From: Gigaspora margarita
Taxonomy: Eukaryota > Glomeromycota > Glomeromycetes > Diversisporales > Gigasporaceae
NCBI GenBank assembly: GCA_009809945.1
Contig: WTPW01000951.1
Coordinates: 1-64,000 of the forward strand
Direction of reading: 5' to 3'
Length of the DNA stretch: 64,000 nucleotides
Of this stretch, positions 60,141-64,000 are shown piece after piece. The translations under genes were made by a program, and so were the position numbers. A model generated the notes under the pieces. That model made no database searches. It was given only the letters and a program-made list of their open reading frames with translations, and had not been told where the DNA came from. Positions within the stretch are counted from its first letter, which is position 1. Each line of letters begins with the position of its first letter.

Positions 60141-60145
60141 TATAT

Positions 60146-62565
60146 AGTATGGTGGACATTCAATTTGATTGGTTAAAAAAATGTAAACAAGGTCACGTGA
60201 AAACCCGGCCTCTGATCACCCTCTGATTAAGATCAGGCAAATTCCCTTCCCAGTTACACAGATCATATATATATATCGCTTTTTTTGCTTACATCTTTTT
60301 TGTAATTTTTTTTGTGCCATTATAACTTTACTCTCATCGCTAGTGTTTTTGTCGTTTACTGGTGACTCTTTTCGTCATTGGTGTCTTCATCATTTACTGG
60401 TGCCTCTTTCGTTGCTAGCATCATCGTCATTACTGGTACCTCTTTTTATGATGCCGGTGCCTCTTTTCGTATACTTCTCTGGCCCTAGTGTTAATTCAAA
60501 AATCAAGACCTACAAAAAGAAAAAAAAAAGAAAGGTTAGTTCAAGTCGAGAAAAAAAAAAGAATAGCAATGTAAGAAAAAATACTTGTCCTTAAATTTGG
60601 CTTCTGTCTCATTGTTTAATTTACATTTCATGTACTAATTTATTTGTTATACAGGTAGACAGAATATTTAATGTTGGACGTTGCTATTAGCACAGAATAG
60701 GAGTTAAAAAAGATACAAAGAAAGCATTTGAATATTATCAAAAATCTGCAGGTATAGGACATGCTGACGGAATATATCATCTTGGACGTTATTACGAAAA
60801 TGGAATAGGAATTGAAAAAGATANAAAGAAGGCNTTCGAATATTATCAAAAATCTGCAGATATGAAACATGCTAATGGAATATATAATCTTGGTCGTTGT
60901 TAAGGGTTAGGATTAGTGTGGTATTATTTATGTTAAAAGAAATAATTTAAAATAAAAAAAAATAATTTAAATAAAAAAAAATAATTTAAAATAAAATACT
61001 TTAAATAATTTAAACTAAATTAATAAATAATAAAAAATAAAGCTCAATGATTCAAGAAAACTGCTGAAAAGAGCTTCCAAAATTTTTTTTTATTCGATTG
61101 TAAAGAGCTCTTCTTTTTAACCGTTAATTACTGTTTCACCACTCTAGTACGTACTTACTGTACGTACATATACTAATAAAAAAAAATAATTTAAAAAAAA
61201 TAATTTAAAATAAATAATTTAAATAAATTAAATTAAATTAAAACAAATAAGAGAATTTAAGAAAATAAATAAAAAAATAATTTTAAAAAAATTAAAATTG
61301 GAATGAATTTAAAATCAAAAAAAAAAATAAATTAATAAAAAAGAATAAAACAAATTAAAAAAAAAATTAAAAAATATAAAAAAAATTAAAATAAAAAAAA
61401 AATAAAAAAATATTAATTTTTTTTCTTTTTTTTTAAATGGTTTTTTATTTTTTATTATTTAATTCATTTTATTCTTTTTATTTATTTTAAATTAGTTATT
61501 TTAAATTATTTTTTTTATTTATTAATGTATGTATGTATGTATATATGAGTAGCGAAGGAGTAATTTAATAGTTAAAAAAAAAGCACGCTTTACAATCGAA
61601 TAAAAAATACTTGGAAGCTCTTTTCAGCAGTTTTTCTTAAATTGCTATGAGCTTTATTTTTTATTTTATTTTTTTCTTTTAATTCAGTTTAAATTATTTA
61701 TTTTAAATTATTTTATTTCATTTTTAAATTTTCTTTTATTTTAAATTATTTTCTTTTATTTTAAATTATTTCCTTTATATTTACATAAACAATTTCTATA
61801 CTATCTAATACACTAATTCTGACCCTAATTCTAAACCATCTTACACTAATCTTGTGCAACTATCTAACCTGTATAACAAATGAATCAGTACTGTAGCTTA
61901 AACAATGAGACAGAAGCCGATTTTAAAGACAAGTATTTTTTCTTACATTATTATTATTTTTTTTTTCTCCTTGAACTAACCTTTTCTTTTTTTTTTAGGT
62001 TTTAATTTCTGAATTAACACTAGGGCCAGAGAAGTATACGAAAAGAAGCACCAGCATGAGCGATGAAAAGAGGCACCAGTAATGACGATGATACTAATGG
62101 CAAAAGAGGCACCAGTAGATGACAATGACGGTAGCGACAAAATGAGGCACTAGTAAACAACGACAATGCCAGCGACAAAAAGAAGCACAGCTATTTTACC
62201 CCATCTTCCTTTTAAAGCGGCCAAAGTTTTTCCTTTGTCAGAAAAAAAATCTGTGTTAGTTAGTTCTCACTTAAATTTTTTTCGAATTTGAAAGCTTATT
62301 ACCTCATTTGTTGTATATTACTTACCAAATTTTGCTCTCTAAGCAAAGTCATTAGTGCAAATGATCTATACTAATCTTTTTTCACTGTAGACGTGCGAAA
62401 AGATAAAAAATACTGTAAGATGTTTTAAGAAAAAATTATTATGCGAAACCACGAGTTGCCAATTGACGGTATGATTTTTTATAGTAAGAGTTACTTTAAA
62501 AATTTTTATTTATATTGTATAACTCAGGGATCTTCAAGCTAATCAAATCGAATGTCCACCATGCT
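60146..62565. mobile_element. ~2.4-kb large inverted repeat enclosing a Sel1 fragment
   Basis: The outer ends AGTATGGTGGACATTCAATT and its inverse (AATCGAATGTCCACCATGCT) frame it. Inner arms (60340-60660 and 61860-62185) are inverted: the GCCTCTTTTCGTATACTTCTC TGGCCCTAGTGTTAATTC block, AGGTTAGTTCAAG, a CTTGTCCTT/AAGACAAG block, GGCTTCTGTCTCATTGTTTA and TTATACAGGT. A second inverted pair (61040-61110 and 61585-61660) carries AAAACTGCTGAAAAGAGCTT. The centre is extremely A/T-rich. The left arm holds a Sel1 segment (60652-60903) missing from the right arm. Confidence 0.8.
60652..60903 (+). pseudogene. Sel1-repeat protein fragment
   Basis: About two Sel1-like repeats are readable on the plus strand: IGVKKDTKKAFEYYQKSAGI, GHADGIYHLGRYYENGIGIE, KKAFEYYQKSADMKHANGIY, NLGRC, then a stop. 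The ~36-residue period and the A.GIY.LGRYYE.GIG..KD..KAFEYYQKSA pattern are typical of Sel1 repeats, very numerous in Glomeromycotina, often as signalling adaptors. An acceptor-like TTATACAG precedes it; an early stop (CY*HRIG) and the stop after NLGRC make it a fragment. Two Ns are present. Confidence 0.85.
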
Positions 62566-62569
62566 ATTG

Positions 62570-63110
62570 TACATGTGATTTGATTGGCCAATTTGTGATC
62601 ACCCCACAGGATTGAACCCATCTCTACAACAGTTAATACTATAACAACTTTATCAAATTTCATTCAAAATTAATGAAATTTTTAGAATATGCATAACTTT
62701 TTTTATGAACAATTTTACTTAGTACATAAATAACAATTTATTTAGTAAAAAATTAACTTTTATATATAGCAACTTTTAAATTTACAGTAAAAATATTTTT
62801 TTTACTTGTTTAATAATAAAAATAATCTATATAATTAGGAATACATTAGTCTGGTCTGGTCTGGTCTGGACTCCAAGAGGACTAATATCATAGTGTTTAT
62901 GGTCTCAGTTTGGTCCAGTTCTTTGGTCCATAATGGTTCTTTAATAATAATATTGATCTTAATGCATAAGATTTTATTGGCCAAAAATGATGTAATGATT
63001 TACTATTAGATATAAACAAATATCATATAATCTAAATTATACCTAATCAAGAAATTTGATTAGGTAATACAAATATCATAGTTATGTTTACAAGGACTGG
63101 TCCTAGGACT
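62570..63110. other. No gene seen
   Basis: AT-rich; a short CTGGTCTGGTCTGGTCTGGA run near 62850 and related GGTCCAG words. Confidence 0.5.
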
Positions 63111-63205
63111 AGATTGAGGACATGGTATCAGAGGGCATGGTACCAGAGGGCATGCCTCAGAGAGCATGCCTAGGGCATGCCCTTTGGCCAAAAGGCAAGC
63201 CCTAT
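63110..63205. repeat. GGGCATG-rich short palindromic repeats
   Basis: AGAGGGCATGGTACCAGAGG, GGCATGCCTCAGAGAGCATG and CCTAGGGCATGCCCTTTGGC overlap as small palindromes. Confidence 0.6.
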
Positions 63206-63207
63206 TA

Positions 63208-63965
63208 TGTGATGTTAGGGCCGTGTCATTAATCACCTAATTATTTTTTATCAGAGGCCTACTCCCTCTCCCTCTTCTTTAATATATAAGGTGGAAAGGG
63301 ATAATTTGGTGAAGAGGGGTAATTTGGCGAATTTTGGTATCGCATGATCTAATGATTAGAATTGAATAATTTTTATACTATTCAATTCGCCTTGATGAGA
63401 CGAATCGAATGGTTCAAGCTCGCCTGATTCTGATCACTGGGTCACAAGATATTTTTGATTCTTTGTTATGTTTACACTTCATTAAAATACCCCTCAAGGA
63501 TCATTTTGGTGCAATATAGACTCGATGATATTTTGTGATCCAGTGATCAAATTCAGATATACTTTATATTATTCGATTTATCTTATCGAAATGAATTGAA
63601 TGGTATAAAAATTATTCAGTTCTGACCACTGGATCATATAAGATACCATCAATTCGCCAAATTACCCCTACCTCTTAAAATTTAAGCTTTTTGATACAAT
63701 TTATAATCCATTTAATGTCACTTTAAAGCAAGATGTTATATTACTAATTTTTTTATAAAATAATTCTAAATCATATATAAAGTTTAATACAAATAATAAA
63801 AAATTTTTAATATTAAAATAAAAAACTTTTTATATTAGTGATGTTAACTTCGCCAAATTACCCCTTTCCACCTTATATAGTCAGGTTCTTATATATAATT
63901 TCAACTTTTTTTACTCTCTCCCCCTAAAAAATCCCTGATTTTTGTCACTCCCCTTACTATATGAC
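63208..63965. mobile_element. Third copy of the ~150-bp element, split by a later insertion
   Basis: In opposite orientation to 26818-26970 and 28013-28165. The outer pieces (TTAGGGCCGTGTCATTAATC...TTTAATATA and CAGGTTCTTATATATAATTT...GATTTTTGTCACTCCCCTTA) join at the site occupied by 63290-63873. Confidence 0.8.
63290..63873. mobile_element. 584-bp TIR element nested in the short element
   Basis: Ends AGGTGGAAAGGG(A/G)TAATTTGG and the exact inverse, flanked by TATATA on both sides. A further long inverted pair lies inside (about 63308-63393 and 63589-63680; ATTCGCCAAATTACCCCT, GAATAGTATAAAAATTATTC and GATCATGCGATACCA variants), so this may itself be composite. Non-coding. Confidence 0.8.
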
Positions 63966-64000
63966 TTGAAAAAAATATATTTGGACAATTAAGTTTGCTA

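Noticed and set aside
60343-60594. 83-codon plus-strand frame upstream of the Sel1 fragment
   Set aside because: Lies in the inverted arm, the opposite arm does not keep the frame, and it ends in a poly-Lys run from A-rich sequence.

Overview
The window looks like nuclear DNA of an arbuscular-mycorrhizal fungus (Glomeromycotina, Rhizophagus/Gigaspora type). It is extremely AT-rich. Its one recognisable host gene has short introns with GT...AG borders. The other protein traces belong to families I know as multicopy in these fungi: Sel1-repeat proteins, a zinc-finger/transposase-like family, hAT transposases with BED fingers, and a LINE with an RNase H domain. Almost everything else is transposon debris. 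Scattered single Ns and one 121-base N run (53392-53512) point to a draft assembly. The species call is an inference from protein families and composition.

Layout. 1-3100: direct duplications, one copy split by a 1.0-kb inverted-repeat insertion. 3115-9350: the main host gene, a nine-exon gene on the minus strand (4134-7980) for a secreted/multipass membrane protein, with a fold-back element in one intron and GC-richer inverted segments on either side. 9360-14100: small transposons, a 5'-truncated LINE tail with poly-A, and duplicated non-coding modules. 14100-20000: gene-poor, holding a 49-bp minisatellite. 20000-22300: repeated modules around a decayed minus-strand coding region. 22300-31100: mostly non-coding, with TIR elements and a telomere-like tract. 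31138-36095: a decayed LINE carrying a later insertion.

36100-43400: dense fold-back elements and minisatellites. 44010-44296: a BED-finger scrap. 47038-49720: a broken hAT transposase gene split by a 701-bp Mutator-like element. 51330-54157: a broken or error-containing member of a Glomeromycotina zinc-finger family. 54160-58250: AT-rich filler. 58260-59460: a second copy of the 42.5-kb element beside another hairpin-forming minisatellite. 60146-62565: a large inverted repeat holding a Sel1-repeat fragment. 63200-63965: one small element inserted in another.

No operon-like or obviously new multi-gene system is visible. The strongest leads are the membrane-protein gene (21-nt microexon, long hairpin in an intron, inverted flanking segments), the recurring link between telomere-like TTAGGG tracts and inverted-repeat elements, the pairing of one transposon family with hairpin-forming minisatellites, and the Sel1 fragment enclosed in a large inverted repeat. 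Several filled/empty paralogous sites prove individual insertions directly from this sequence.
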